64,000 nt of DNA from Rhodopirellula sp. P2. Its GTDB lineage: Bacteria; Planctomycetota; Planctomycetia; Pirellulales; Pirellulaceae. Location of the stretch: NCBI RefSeq assembly GCF_028768465.1, contig NZ_CP118225.1, positions 6,243,001 to 6,307,000 on the forward strand. The letters run 5' to 3'. Made by a program: the position numbers and the translations under genes. This document shows, in pieces, positions 17,569 to 25,621 of this stretch; positions within the stretch are counted from its first letter, which is position 1; every line of letters starts with the position of its first letter. Under the pieces are notes generated by a model. That model had not been told where the DNA came from, did not search any database, and saw nothing but the letters and a program-made list of their open reading frames with translations.

Positions 17569-20157
17569 ATGACATCCGAACGTCCATTCAATCCGTCGTC
17601 AGTCGACAACGATCCGTCCGAGTTGCATCGCAACGAAGAGGATGAATCGTCGGTGGCATTGCTGCTGGCAGACGCACTCGATGCGCCTCCCGTGCCGCGT
17701 TCTTTGACCAAGCGATTGGATGCCGAAATCACCGAGCAATGGGGTCACTCACCAGGACTGACTGGTTCTCGTGCAACCGGAACCGTCACACTCGCCGGTG
17801 CCAAACGGGTGATCAAAACTTCGTGGTGGTTGGCCGGCACCGTTGCCGCCTCGTTGATGCTGATCGTGTTTCTGGCCGGTGGTAGCAACACCTATGCGTG
17901 GGCCACTGTGCTGGAAGCCATGCAACAACACGGATTGATCCAAATCGCCGACGCCGATGGCAATCGTTGGCTGGACCTTTCAAAACGAATTGCGTGCGAG
18001 CAGACACCTCAGCAAACACGCTGGGTTGATGTTGACCGGCGGATGGTATCGATCAGTTCGGGTCAGGCAGAAACGCGAACTTCATCGTTGGCAATTCCCA
18101 CAAACGTCTCACCGACGAACGAGGAATTGCTGGCGATGATGCTGCTGGGCCAGCCATTGACAGCCCAATCGATCGAACAGTTTCGCGGGGTCCGCATCGT
18201 TCATCAAGATTGGCAAAAGCGTTCCGATTCGGGGCGAACCAGGGTGGATTTGGAAGTTGAGTTTGCAACCCAGGATGACCAACGATTTGAGTTGTCGCTG
18301 GAGCTCGATTCTGAATCCAAACTGCCCCAGTCAGTCAACCTTGGCAGCCATCAACCAGATCGTCTCCAACCCTCTTCGTTGACTTATCTCAACGAGTCAA
18401 CGACGGAACTTCAATCGCGTTTGATGCTCGCCAAAGTGGATGCCAAGGAGGCGGCCAACGCTCCTTCACCGGAGCGAACGGCAACAAGCGATCGTGCGAA
18501 CACGGACCAGCCTGAACGGGCGAAGAATCCACCCAGCGAGGGCGGAGACCACTCGCCCCAACCGGTCGGCAACACAAGCGAATCCGTCGTGGCGTTGCCA
18601 ATCGGCCCCGCCAACAAGTGGCAACCGGTGGCGGTTGTCCCACGAGCGAGCGAGCAGGTCATCTCCCGCGTGGACGCGATCCTGGATGAACTTTGGCAAG
18701 AACGTCAAATTCGGCCCGTGGATCGTGCGACTGACCTGCAACTGCTTCGCCGCGTTCATTTGGACCTCGCAGGACGAACTCCCACGGTCACCGAAGTCCG
18801 ACGCTTTCTCAAAAACAATTCCGATGATCGCTATCAAGAACTGGTCGACCATCTGCTCGACACCCCCGACTACACCTCGCAAATGGCAGCCGTTTGGCGA
18901 TCCTTCTTGATCCCAGAAGGCGTGGACCTGGAGGCATTTGGAGGCCGCGAAGCGTTTGAAAAATGGCTCGCGGAACAATTTGCCGATGATGAACCTTACG
19001 ACAGAATTGTGCGACGACTGCTGCTCGCTGAAGGACGCTTGGCCCAGTCCGGCCCACTGCTGTTCTACACCGCATTGAAGTTGGACGCCGACCAATTGGC
19101 TGCTCGCACGTCCCGTGTTTTTCTCGGCATGCGGTTGGAATGTGCTCAGTGCCACGACCACCCGTTCGAACCCTGGTCGCAAGAAGACTTCTGGAGTTAC
19201 GCCGCATTCTTCGCTCAAATCTCTCGCCCCAAGGCGATGCTCGAAAATGTTTCCACCGTCATGCAAGTGCGTGATGTCGATCGGGGGGAAGTCATGCTGC
19301 CCGAATCGGAGCAAGTCATCTCGCCGCGATTCTTGGGCCAGGAATGGGAAACCGCGGACGAAAAACAGCCGCCCGCTCCGCGTCGTCAACGTTTAGCGAC
19401 TTGGTTGACCGGTCCGGACAACCCTTACTTTGCTCGCGCAACCGTCAACCGTGTGTGGAGCCACATGTTTGGCCGTGGAATCGTGGATCCAGTGGATGAT
19501 TTCGGCGAAAACAATTTGCCCGTGTCCGCTGAGTTACTCGACACGTTGGCGAGCCAGTTCATTGACAGCGATTTCGATTTGAAGCAGTTGGTCAGAAGCA
19601 TTGCACTCACGCGTGCCTATCAGCTTTCCAGCAGTTCCAATCGCGATGATGACTCGTCCGATGACATTGAGGAGCGACTGACCACCTTTGCTCAAATGAA
19701 TGTCAAAACGTTGACGCCCGAGCAGGTCTATGACTGCATCGCGGTGGCGACGTTGTTGAATCAACAGAACGCGGAGTCGGATTACACACTTGCCCGATTC
19801 GGGAACAACCAACGCGACACATTCCTTCAGCAGTTCGCCGCGCCAGCAACGAGTCGCTCAGAGTATTTGGCGGGAATCCCACAAGCGTTGATGCTGATGA
19901 ATGGATCGCTGATCGCACAAGCCACCCACGAACAGAGCAGTGGCTTGATTCGTTCGCTGGACGCTCCCTTCTTCACCGACGAACAGCGGATCGAAGTGCT
20001 GTTTCTTTCAACACTGTCCCGACCGCCTCGATCGAACGAACGCGAATTGGTGGCGGAGTTCCTCCCCGCCGATGCCAGCCGTGAACAGCGTCACACCGGA
20101 CTGGCTGACTTGTTGTGGGCGTTGATCAACAGTTCCGAATTCACCCTGAACCATTGA
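17569..20157 (+). CDS. Membrane anti-sigma-like protein fused to DUF1549 and DUF1553 (PSD1)
   Basis: 862 residues from the ATG at 17569. Residues 1-80 are cytoplasmic and acidic (SSVALLLADALDAPPVPRSL), in the position of an anti-sigma domain. One transmembrane span follows at about 85-104 (SWWLAGTVAASLMLIVFLAG). Residues about 108-290 form a domain starting YAWATVLEAMQQHGLIQI, a pattern seen after the membrane span in planctomycete anti-sigma-like proteins. A Pro/Glu/Ser-rich linker leads to DUF1549 from about 365, with the motif C525-A-Q-C-H-D-H531, and DUF1553 with RATVNRVWSHMFGRGIVDPVDD, ending SSEFTLNH. No PSCyt1 heme domain precedes it. The layout ties a sigma regulator to an exported cytochrome-associated domain. 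That the N-terminus binds the sigma factor is inferred from gene order. Confidence 0.88.
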   Translation: MTSERPFNPSSVDNDPSELHRNEEDESSVALLLADALDAPPVPRSLTKRLDAEITEQWGHSPGLTGSRATGTVTLAGAKRVIKTSWWLAGTVAASLMLIVFLAGGSNTYAWATVLEAMQQHGLIQIADADGNRWLDLSKRIACEQTPQQTRWVDVDRRMVSISSGQAETRTSSLAIPTNVSPTNEELLAMMLLGQPLTAQSIEQFRGVRIVHQDWQKRSDSGRTRVDLEVEFATQDDQRFELSLELDSESKLPQSVNLGSHQPDRLQPSSLTYLNESTTELQSRLMLAKVDAKEAANAPSPERTATSDRANTDQPERAKNPPSEGGDHSPQPVGNTSESVVALPIGPANKWQPVAVVPRASEQVISRVDAILDELWQERQIRPVDRATDLQLLRRVHLDLAGRTPTVTEVRRFLKNNSDDRYQELVDHLLDTPDYTSQMAAVWRSFLIPEGVDLEAFGGREAFEKWLAEQFADDEPYDRIVRRLLLAEGRLAQSGPLLFYTALKLDADQLAARTSRVFLGMRLECAQCHDHPFEPWSQEDFWSYAAFFAQISRPKAMLENVSTVMQVRDVDRGEVMLPESEQVISPRFLGQEWETADEKQPPAPRRQRLATWLTGPDNPYFARATVNRVWSHMFGRGIVDPVDDFGENNLPVSAELLDTLASQFIDSDFDLKQLVRSIALTRAYQLSSSSNRDDDSSDDIEERLTTFAQMNVKTLTPEQVYDCIAVATLLNQQNAESDYTLARFGNNQRDTFLQQFAAPATSRSEYLAGIPQALMLMNGSLIAQATHEQSSGLIRSLDAPFFTDEQRIEVLFLSTLSRPPRSNERELVAEFLPADASREQRHTGLADLLWALINSSEFTLNH

Positions 20158-20169
20158 CGGAGCGTCTCC

Positions 20170-21513
20170 ATGTCATTTCCCCAGATGAATCACTCAACAC
20201 GTCGCCGCTTCATGCACTCGATGGCCGCGGGCATTGGCGGTGTCAGCGCCAGTGGATGGTTCCCTGCACTCGCGGAAGCTGCCGCCAACGATCCCAAACG
20301 CCGTCGTCACTGCATCCTGCTGTGGATGAGCGGCGGCCCGGCCCAGACCGACACCTTTGACATGAAACCGAATCATGAAAACGGTGGCGAATTCAAAGAG
20401 GTGCAAACGTCGGCTCCTGGCTTGCGGTTCAGCGAGCACCTGCCGAAACTCGGTGCCATGGCGGACAAACTCGCCGTTTTGCGTGGTCTGTCCACCAAAG
20501 AGGGCGATCACGGTCGCGGATCGTATCTGATGCGAACCGGCCAAAAACCAATGGGTCCGGTTCAGTACCCGTGCCTCGGCTCCGCAATCGGCAAGCAGTT
20601 GGCGGAGGACACGATGAGTCTACCCAGCAACGTCAGCATCGGGACTTACCGAGCCTTCAATCAAGATGCGTTTGGCCCCGGGTTTCTCGGCCCCCGATTT
20701 GGACCTCTGTTCGTTGGCGCGACGGATGTGCCGGGTGCCATGTCCAGTGGCGAAGATGGTTATCCCAATCTGAAAGTGCAGTACCTGGATCGAGCCAATG
20801 GCATCGATGCGGAACGGATGGACCAACGGTTGAAGATCTGGCGTCGACTGCAATCGCAATTTGTGACCCCCCGACAAGCGGGCGCGGCGGGAATGCACAA
20901 CGAAGTTTACGAAGGTGCCGTGCGATTGATGAACAGCGATGATGCCAAAGCGTTTGATCTCTCCGATGAACCCGAAAAACTTCGCGAGGCCTATGGCAAG
21001 AACGTCTTCGGCCAAGGCTGCTTGATGGCTCGGCGCTTGATCGAACGAGGTGTTCCCTTCGTGGAAGTTTCGCTTGGAACGGGCAGCACATCGGTCGGCT
21101 GGGACACGCACACGGATAACTTCAACGCCGTGGAAGACCTTTCAACCACGCTCGACAACGGTTGGGGAACCTTGATGCAAGACTTGGAAGACCGAGGCTT
21201 GCTCGAATCAACGACGATTCTGTGGATGGGTGAATTCGGACGCACACCCACGATCAATCCCAACGCGGGACGCGACCACTTCCCGAACGCTTGGTCCAGC
21301 GTGCTTGCCGGTGGCGGAATCGCCGGTGGGCAAGCGTACGGCAAGACGAGCGAAGATGGCACCGAGGTTGTCGATGGCAAGATTGGTGTTCAAGATTTGA
21401 TCAGCACGCTCTGCAAAGCGTTGGGTTTGGGCAGTGCACCCAGCAACATGTCGCCCGGCGGTCGCCCCATCCCCATCGCCGAAGGCCGAGCCATTGAGGA
21501 AGTGTTGGCATGA
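20170..21513 (+). CDS. DUF1501 family protein with Tat-like signal
   Basis: 447 residues beginning at the ATG 12 bases after the fusion gene. The signal is STRRRFMHSMAAG plus a hydrophobic stretch ending in LAEAA. The conserved core shows LLWMSGGPAQTDTFD, GLSTKEGDHGRG, ARRLIERGVPFVEV, MGEFGRTPTIN and AGRDHFPNAW. It belongs to the shorter DUF1501 subgroup normally paired with DUF1549 proteins carrying a CAQCHDHPF motif, which matches the preceding gene. It is expected to act outside the cytoplasm together with the C-terminal half of that protein. Enzymatic activity is unproven. Confidence 0.93.
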   Translation: MSFPQMNHSTRRRFMHSMAAGIGGVSASGWFPALAEAAANDPKRRRHCILLWMSGGPAQTDTFDMKPNHENGGEFKEVQTSAPGLRFSEHLPKLGAMADKLAVLRGLSTKEGDHGRGSYLMRTGQKPMGPVQYPCLGSAIGKQLAEDTMSLPSNVSIGTYRAFNQDAFGPGFLGPRFGPLFVGATDVPGAMSSGEDGYPNLKVQYLDRANGIDAERMDQRLKIWRRLQSQFVTPRQAGAAGMHNEVYEGAVRLMNSDDAKAFDLSDEPEKLREAYGKNVFGQGCLMARRLIERGVPFVEVSLGTGSTSVGWDTHTDNFNAVEDLSTTLDNGWGTLMQDLEDRGLLESTTILWMGEFGRTPTINPNAGRDHFPNAWSSVLAGGGIAGGQAYGKTSEDGTEVVDGKIGVQDLISTLCKALGLGSAPSNMSPGGRPIPIAEGRAIEEVLA

Positions 21514-23273
21514 GTCGCCTCGGCAATCGAAACGTTGCGTTGATCGCATTTGCCGTTCTGAGTGCGTTCGTTCCATGCTTCAATGGCGTTGCCGTTTGTG
21601 ATGACACATCGGAATCGCTCGACGCTGAGCCATTGGCAAGCTCGCAGGTCAAGATGCTAAGCAGCAGCACGCCAGAGCCTCGGCAGCCGAACATGATCAC
21701 GGGAGTTCCCATCGCTCCTCCGGCCAGTTTGCCCGCCGAAAAACTGCCTCAGTACCGGATCGAACTTCCACGCCACACCGAAGCGGATGCGTCCTTCGCA
21801 GACGGTCAAATCCAGTTCGCCATCACGCATCCAGACTTGCTGACGCAAATCGGTCGTCCCTTGCGTGTCAAAGCGAAGGTCCAAGTGGATGGTCAACCAT
21901 TCAGTGAAGTTCGATCTGCCTACGCAACGTCCGTCCAAAACGTCGAGCAGCCGCCGTTGATGGAGCAACTATCGGATCTAGTCGAAGCGGTTGCATCAGC
22001 GTCCGAGTCCGATGCAGACGAAACAGAAGCTGCCTCCGAGGATGGGAATGAAGAGAACGGGAATGCAGAGGATGAAAGTGAAGAGGACGAGACTGCGGAG
22101 GACACAGATGATGAAGACGCTGAAGATGCGACTCCGCCCATCAGTCCAGCAACGGTGGCTCCCTACCGCATGACCACCGCCCCAGACGAAACGATGCGTC
22201 GATTCGCAGAGGCGACCGGTGAGGATCTAACTGATCTCGAATCGAATTGGTTGCTGAGTCATTGGACGCTCGGCCCGCCGTTGCTGGTGGTCCATCCCTA
22301 TTTCCAAAGTTTCCGATCGGATCAACGTCCCGCCTTTGACGTCCTGGATCGAGATCGTGACGGCACCGTGTCACAACAAGAGTTGTTGCAATCGGTCGAA
22401 TCATTCCACAAATGCGACGCAAATCGTGACGAAGTCGTCGACGCGATGGAACTGGCAAACGCTGCCGACAACCTCAAGGACCCGGCCCACATTCCACTCT
22501 CAAACGGTCCGCTGCTCTGGTTGCCCGATGATTTAATTGGCGTCCAAGAAAGCGATCCGCTGCTGTATGAACTGGTTCGATCACTGGACGAAGACCAGGA
22601 CGGAACCGTTTCTGAATCCGAAGTGAATGATTGGTCGGTCCAAGCAGCCGACATCGAAGTGTCGATCAACTTCTCCACTGCATCGCCCGAGTCGGCTCGT
22701 GTGGACGTCGTCCGAATTGGCAAAGAGGTTTCGGCTAATGTTGTGCCTACCACGAATGCCAATGGAATCGACGTCGCATTTGAAACGGTCACGGTTCGTT
22801 TGTGTGGGGTCCAAGAAAGTCCATCGCCCGAATTCGCGAAAGCGATGTCTGGACAGGTTTCTCTCGGAGCGATCGTGGATGGTTATCCGCTGCTGCCGAA
22901 TTTGGACCCAAATGATGATGGTCGATTCACCATTCGCGAATTGCGAAATTTGGAACAGCTTCTGCGAACGTTCGACCGCGATGGCGACCAATCCATCACC
23001 CGCTTGGAAGCCGCGTCGCCGATTCGTGTTTGCATCGGACTCGGGCCAACCGCACACCGTGAACTGGCGAACGTCCGAGACACAAGTCAACCCAAGACTT
23101 CGCCCAGCGTGACGGCGCCCGAATGGTTCCAAAGAATGGACCGAAATCTCGACAACGACCTCTCCCGCCGAGAGTTCCCAGGCACCGACGAACAGTTTCG
23201 TTCGCTCGACGTCGATGGTGACGAACTGATTGACGCCGGTGAAGCACAAACATTTGAACAAGTGTCGGAATGA
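21510..23273 (+). CDS. Secreted EF-hand calcium-binding protein with seven loops
   Basis: 587 residues; the ATG overlaps the DUF1501 stop (ATGA). The signal peptide is VALIAFAVLSAFVPCFNGVAV. A strongly acidic stretch lies at about 160-211. Seven EF-hand-like 12-residue loops can be read: DRDRDGTVSQQE (from residue 280), DANRDEVVDAME, DEDQDGTVSESE, DPNDDGRFTIRE, DRDGDQSITRLE, DRNLDNDLSRRE and DVDGDELIDAGE (from 567). Four have the canonical glycine at position 6 or a near match; the rest vary there. The protein probably binds several Ca2+ ions outside the cytoplasm. Position and overlap place it in the sigma-factor operon, where it may be a calcium-dependent structural or sensory partner. Confidence 0.9.
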   Translation: MSRLGNRNVALIAFAVLSAFVPCFNGVAVCDDTSESLDAEPLASSQVKMLSSSTPEPRQPNMITGVPIAPPASLPAEKLPQYRIELPRHTEADASFADGQIQFAITHPDLLTQIGRPLRVKAKVQVDGQPFSEVRSAYATSVQNVEQPPLMEQLSDLVEAVASASESDADETEAASEDGNEENGNAEDESEEDETAEDTDDEDAEDATPPISPATVAPYRMTTAPDETMRRFAEATGEDLTDLESNWLLSHWTLGPPLLVVHPYFQSFRSDQRPAFDVLDRDRDGTVSQQELLQSVESFHKCDANRDEVVDAMELANAADNLKDPAHIPLSNGPLLWLPDDLIGVQESDPLLYELVRSLDEDQDGTVSESEVNDWSVQAADIEVSINFSTASPESARVDVVRIGKEVSANVVPTTNANGIDVAFETVTVRLCGVQESPSPEFAKAMSGQVSLGAIVDGYPLLPNLDPNDDGRFTIRELRNLEQLLRTFDRDGDQSITRLEAASPIRVCIGLGPTAHRELANVRDTSQPKTSPSVTAPEWFQRMDRNLDNDLSRREFPGTDEQFRSLDVDGDELIDAGEAQTFEQVSE

Positions 23274-23357
23274 CCGCCCCTCGCGAACATCCTTCCGGCC
23301 ATTGAATTGGCAACCAGAAAAACTTGCATCCCAATGAAAGATCCATCGGAGAAGACC

Positions 23358-24440
23358 ATGCCCAGCCGTCTCGAGACGATCAACGCCGCCAACTCGAACC
23401 ACACCAACAACCATGCGACGGAACCCGAGCTCGATGTTGCGCTGGTGGTGGATCAAATGCACGAGAAGCTGGCCAAGTTGCGAGAACAGCTGGCGGGAGT
23501 CATCGTCGGTCAAGAGGAAGTCGCTGAACAACTGCTGATCGGGATCCTATGTCGCGGACACTGCATTCTGCAGGGCATGCCGGGACTCGCCAAAACGATG
23601 ATGGTGTCGACGCTCGCATCACTGACCGACCTGAGTTTCCGCCGCGTGCAGTTCACACCGGACCTCATGCCCGGTGACATCACCGGCACCGAAGTCCTGG
23701 AAGAAGACCACACCACTGGCAAGCGGATTTTTCGCTTCGTCGAAGGGCCATTGTTTGGCAACGTGATCCTGGCCGACGAAATCAACCGCACACCACCAAA
23801 GACCCAAAGTGCGTTGCTGGAGGCGATGCAAGAGCACCAGTTGACGGTCTGCGGAAAGACCTACCAGTTGCCCGATCCGTTCTTCGTTTTGGCCACACAG
23901 AACCCCGTCGAAACGGAAGGCACGTATCCCTTGCCGGAAGCTCATCTGGATCGATTTCTTTTGAAGATTCATGTTCGTTACCCCAGCCGCGAAGAGGAAC
24001 GCGAAATTGCTCGGCGACAAACGACGGACTACTCCTTCGAAACCAAAACGGTGCTGGATGTCGCACAGATTTCTCAGATGCAGTCGCTCGTCCGCAGCGT
24101 CGTCGTCTCGGACCAGGTCTACAACGCCGCCCTGGATTTGGTCCGGGGGACGCGACCGGACGAGGGCATGATGTCCGCCGAATTGAAGAACATGGTTCAG
24201 TTCGGTGCAGGTCCGCGAGCCACCATCGCCCTGTTGATGGCGGCGAAAGCCCGAGCCTTGATCAATCGCCGCTGTCACGCCACGGTGGCTGACTTGATCG
24301 CCGTTGCGCCCCCCGTGCTGCGTCACCGAGTCATTTTGACCTTCAATGCCGAAGCCGCCGGAGTCGACGCCGATTCGGTCCTCGAAAAGATCATCCAGCA
24401 AACGCCATCACTGAAAAAGAACTCGCCGGTCATCAGCTAA
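23358..24440 (+). CDS. MoxR-family AAA+ ATPase
   Basis: 360 residues. The ATG at 23358 is chosen because GGAG lies six bases before it; two upstream in-frame starts (23307, 23334) have no such site. Walker A is GMPGLAKT (residues 73-80), Walker B is VILADE (136-141), and sensor 1 is FVLATQN (176-182). The GTYPLPEAHLDRFLL segment is typical of MoxR. MoxR ATPases act with DUF58 and VWA proteins as chaperone-like modules that mature or insert metal into partner complexes. Here the first gene of the run is followed by DUF58 and two VWA-membrane proteins. The stop codon TAA lies inside the arm of a 131-base palindromic repeat. Confidence 0.95.
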   Translation: MPSRLETINAANSNHTNNHATEPELDVALVVDQMHEKLAKLREQLAGVIVGQEEVAEQLLIGILCRGHCILQGMPGLAKTMMVSTLASLTDLSFRRVQFTPDLMPGDITGTEVLEEDHTTGKRIFRFVEGPLFGNVILADEINRTPPKTQSALLEAMQEHQLTVCGKTYQLPDPFFVLATQNPVETEGTYPLPEAHLDRFLLKIHVRYPSREEEREIARRQTTDYSFETKTVLDVAQISQMQSLVRSVVVSDQVYNAALDLVRGTRPDEGMMSAELKNMVQFGAGPRATIALLMAAKARALINRRCHATVADLIAVAPPVLRHRVILTFNAEAAGVDADSVLEKIIQQTPSLKKNSPVIS

Positions 24441-24566
24441 GCAGGTCGGCTGGAATGATCGGGCACAACCATGTGAGCCGTTTGGGCGTTCGCCCCGGTT
24501 GCGTGTGAAAACCGTGGCTAACGCCAACGGCTCACATACCCGATGACACCTGCGTACCTGCTTAGC
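24436..24566. repeat. 131-bp imperfect palindrome with nested inverted repeats
   Basis: The outer arms are GCTAAGCAGGT (24436-24446) and ACCTGCTTAGC (24556-24566), perfect over 11 bp. Inside, ATCGGG (24458-24463) pairs with CCCGAT (24539-24544). Then ATGTGAGCCGTTTGGGCGTT (24471-24490) pairs with AACGCCAACGGCTCACAT (24520-24537), with two bases extra on one side. The whole can fold as one long hairpin. The left arm supplies the TAA stop of the MoxR gene. Related sequence occurs at 59041-59070 (left half) and, inverted, at 60757-60796, so this is a dispersed family resembling a MITE or REP-type element. Confidence 0.8.
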
Positions 24567-24631
24567 GACGGTTCTGTCCGCGCCCATCACGCCCCCACCC
24601 ATCACTTTCCCTCCACGATCGCCACCGATTC

Positions 24632-25621
24632 ATGCTCGGACTGTTTCGACTTCAATCCAATCTCAGTGCCCACGTCCCGACCAAGAAGTCAGGGGCTGCG
24701 GTGAGCGATTTGGTTGATCCCGTTGTGATGGACCAAATCGGGCACCTGGAATTGCTGTCGCGAACGGTGGTCGATGGGTTGCTGGCAGGCAAACATCGCT
24801 CGACCACCAAGGGCGGGTGTTGCGAGTTTGCCCAGCATCGCCAATATGCTCCAGGGGATGAAATTCGCCAGATCGACTGGCAGGTTTACGCCCGCAATGA
24901 TCGATACTTCGTACGACAGTTCGAAGAGGAAACCAATCTGCACGCCATGCTGGCCGTGGACTCCAGCGGATCGATGAAATTTGGGTTGTCGACTGTCAGC
25001 AAACTTGACTACGCCCGCCGCGCCGCCGCTTGCTTGGCTCGACTGTTGCTGCATCAACGTGATTCCGTTGGTTTGACCGTCTTGCATGAAACCAACTCCC
25101 AATTCATTCCCGCCAAACAGCACGCCGCTCACCTGAGAACGCTCATGGCGGCACTTCAATCCGCTGACGCGAGTGGCGAAGGCGACTTGAGTCATCAGGT
25201 CCAGCACTGCATCGCGAGGCAACGCCGCCGCGGGTTGCTGGTGCTGCTATCGGACTGCTTTGGCGATCTTGATGATCTCGCCACGGCACTGCGAATCGCC
25301 CGAGCGCGTGGCCACGACGTGGTGGTCATGCACATCATGGCTCCTGAGGAACTGACATTCGACTTTCGACGGTGGTCCGCCTTTCAATCGCTCGAAGTCT
25401 CCTCGCAACGTCTTCATCTGGATCCTCCGGCGGTTCGGGAACAATACCTGCAACGGGTGCGGACGTTCCTTGCCAACCTGGAAGACATGGTGATTGGTTT
25501 GGGCGGTGATTATGTGCGGATGACAACCGCCACCGATCTCGCCGACACGCTGGGATGGTTTCTGCGAAACCGAATGGCACGCAAGGGGCTCAAGACGGGC
25601 AGGGGGCCGGTGGGACGATGA
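24632..25621 (+). CDS. DUF58 domain protein
   Basis: 329 residues. The DUF58 signature runs QYAPGDEIRQIDWQVYAR (residues 71-88). A VWA-like metal site follows as D110-S-S-G-S114 (DxSxS). DUF58 proteins are standard partners of MoxR ATPases, and the gene follows MoxR after a 191-base gap containing the palindromic repeat. No signal peptide or clear membrane span is seen, so it probably works in the cytoplasm. The stop overlaps the next start (ATGA), pointing to translational coupling from here onward. Confidence 0.93.
   Translation: MLGLFRLQSNLSAHVPTKKSGAAVSDLVDPVVMDQIGHLELLSRTVVDGLLAGKHRSTTKGGCCEFAQHRQYAPGDEIRQIDWQVYARNDRYFVRQFEEETNLHAMLAVDSSGSMKFGLSTVSKLDYARRAAACLARLLLHQRDSVGLTVLHETNSQFIPAKQHAAHLRTLMAALQSADASGEGDLSHQVQHCIARQRRRGLLVLLSDCFGDLDDLATALRIARARGHDVVVMHIMAPEELTFDFRRWSAFQSLEVSSQRLHLDPPAVREQYLQRVRTFLANLEDMVIGLGGDYVRMTTATDLADTLGWFLRNRMARKGLKTGRGPVGR

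Noticed and set aside
18466..19389. 307-codon minus-strand frame in the sigma-linked fusion gene
   Set aside because: Antisense to the DUF1549 motif with CAQCHDHPF; no independent support.
22581..23531. 316-codon minus-strand frame over the EF-hand gene
   Set aside because: Antisense to seven EF-hand loops; no signal or domain.
24408..24605. Minus-strand frame across the MoxR end and repeat
   Set aside because: It mostly translates the palindromic repeat; similar peptides arise from the copy near 60757, as expected from a repeat rather than a gene.
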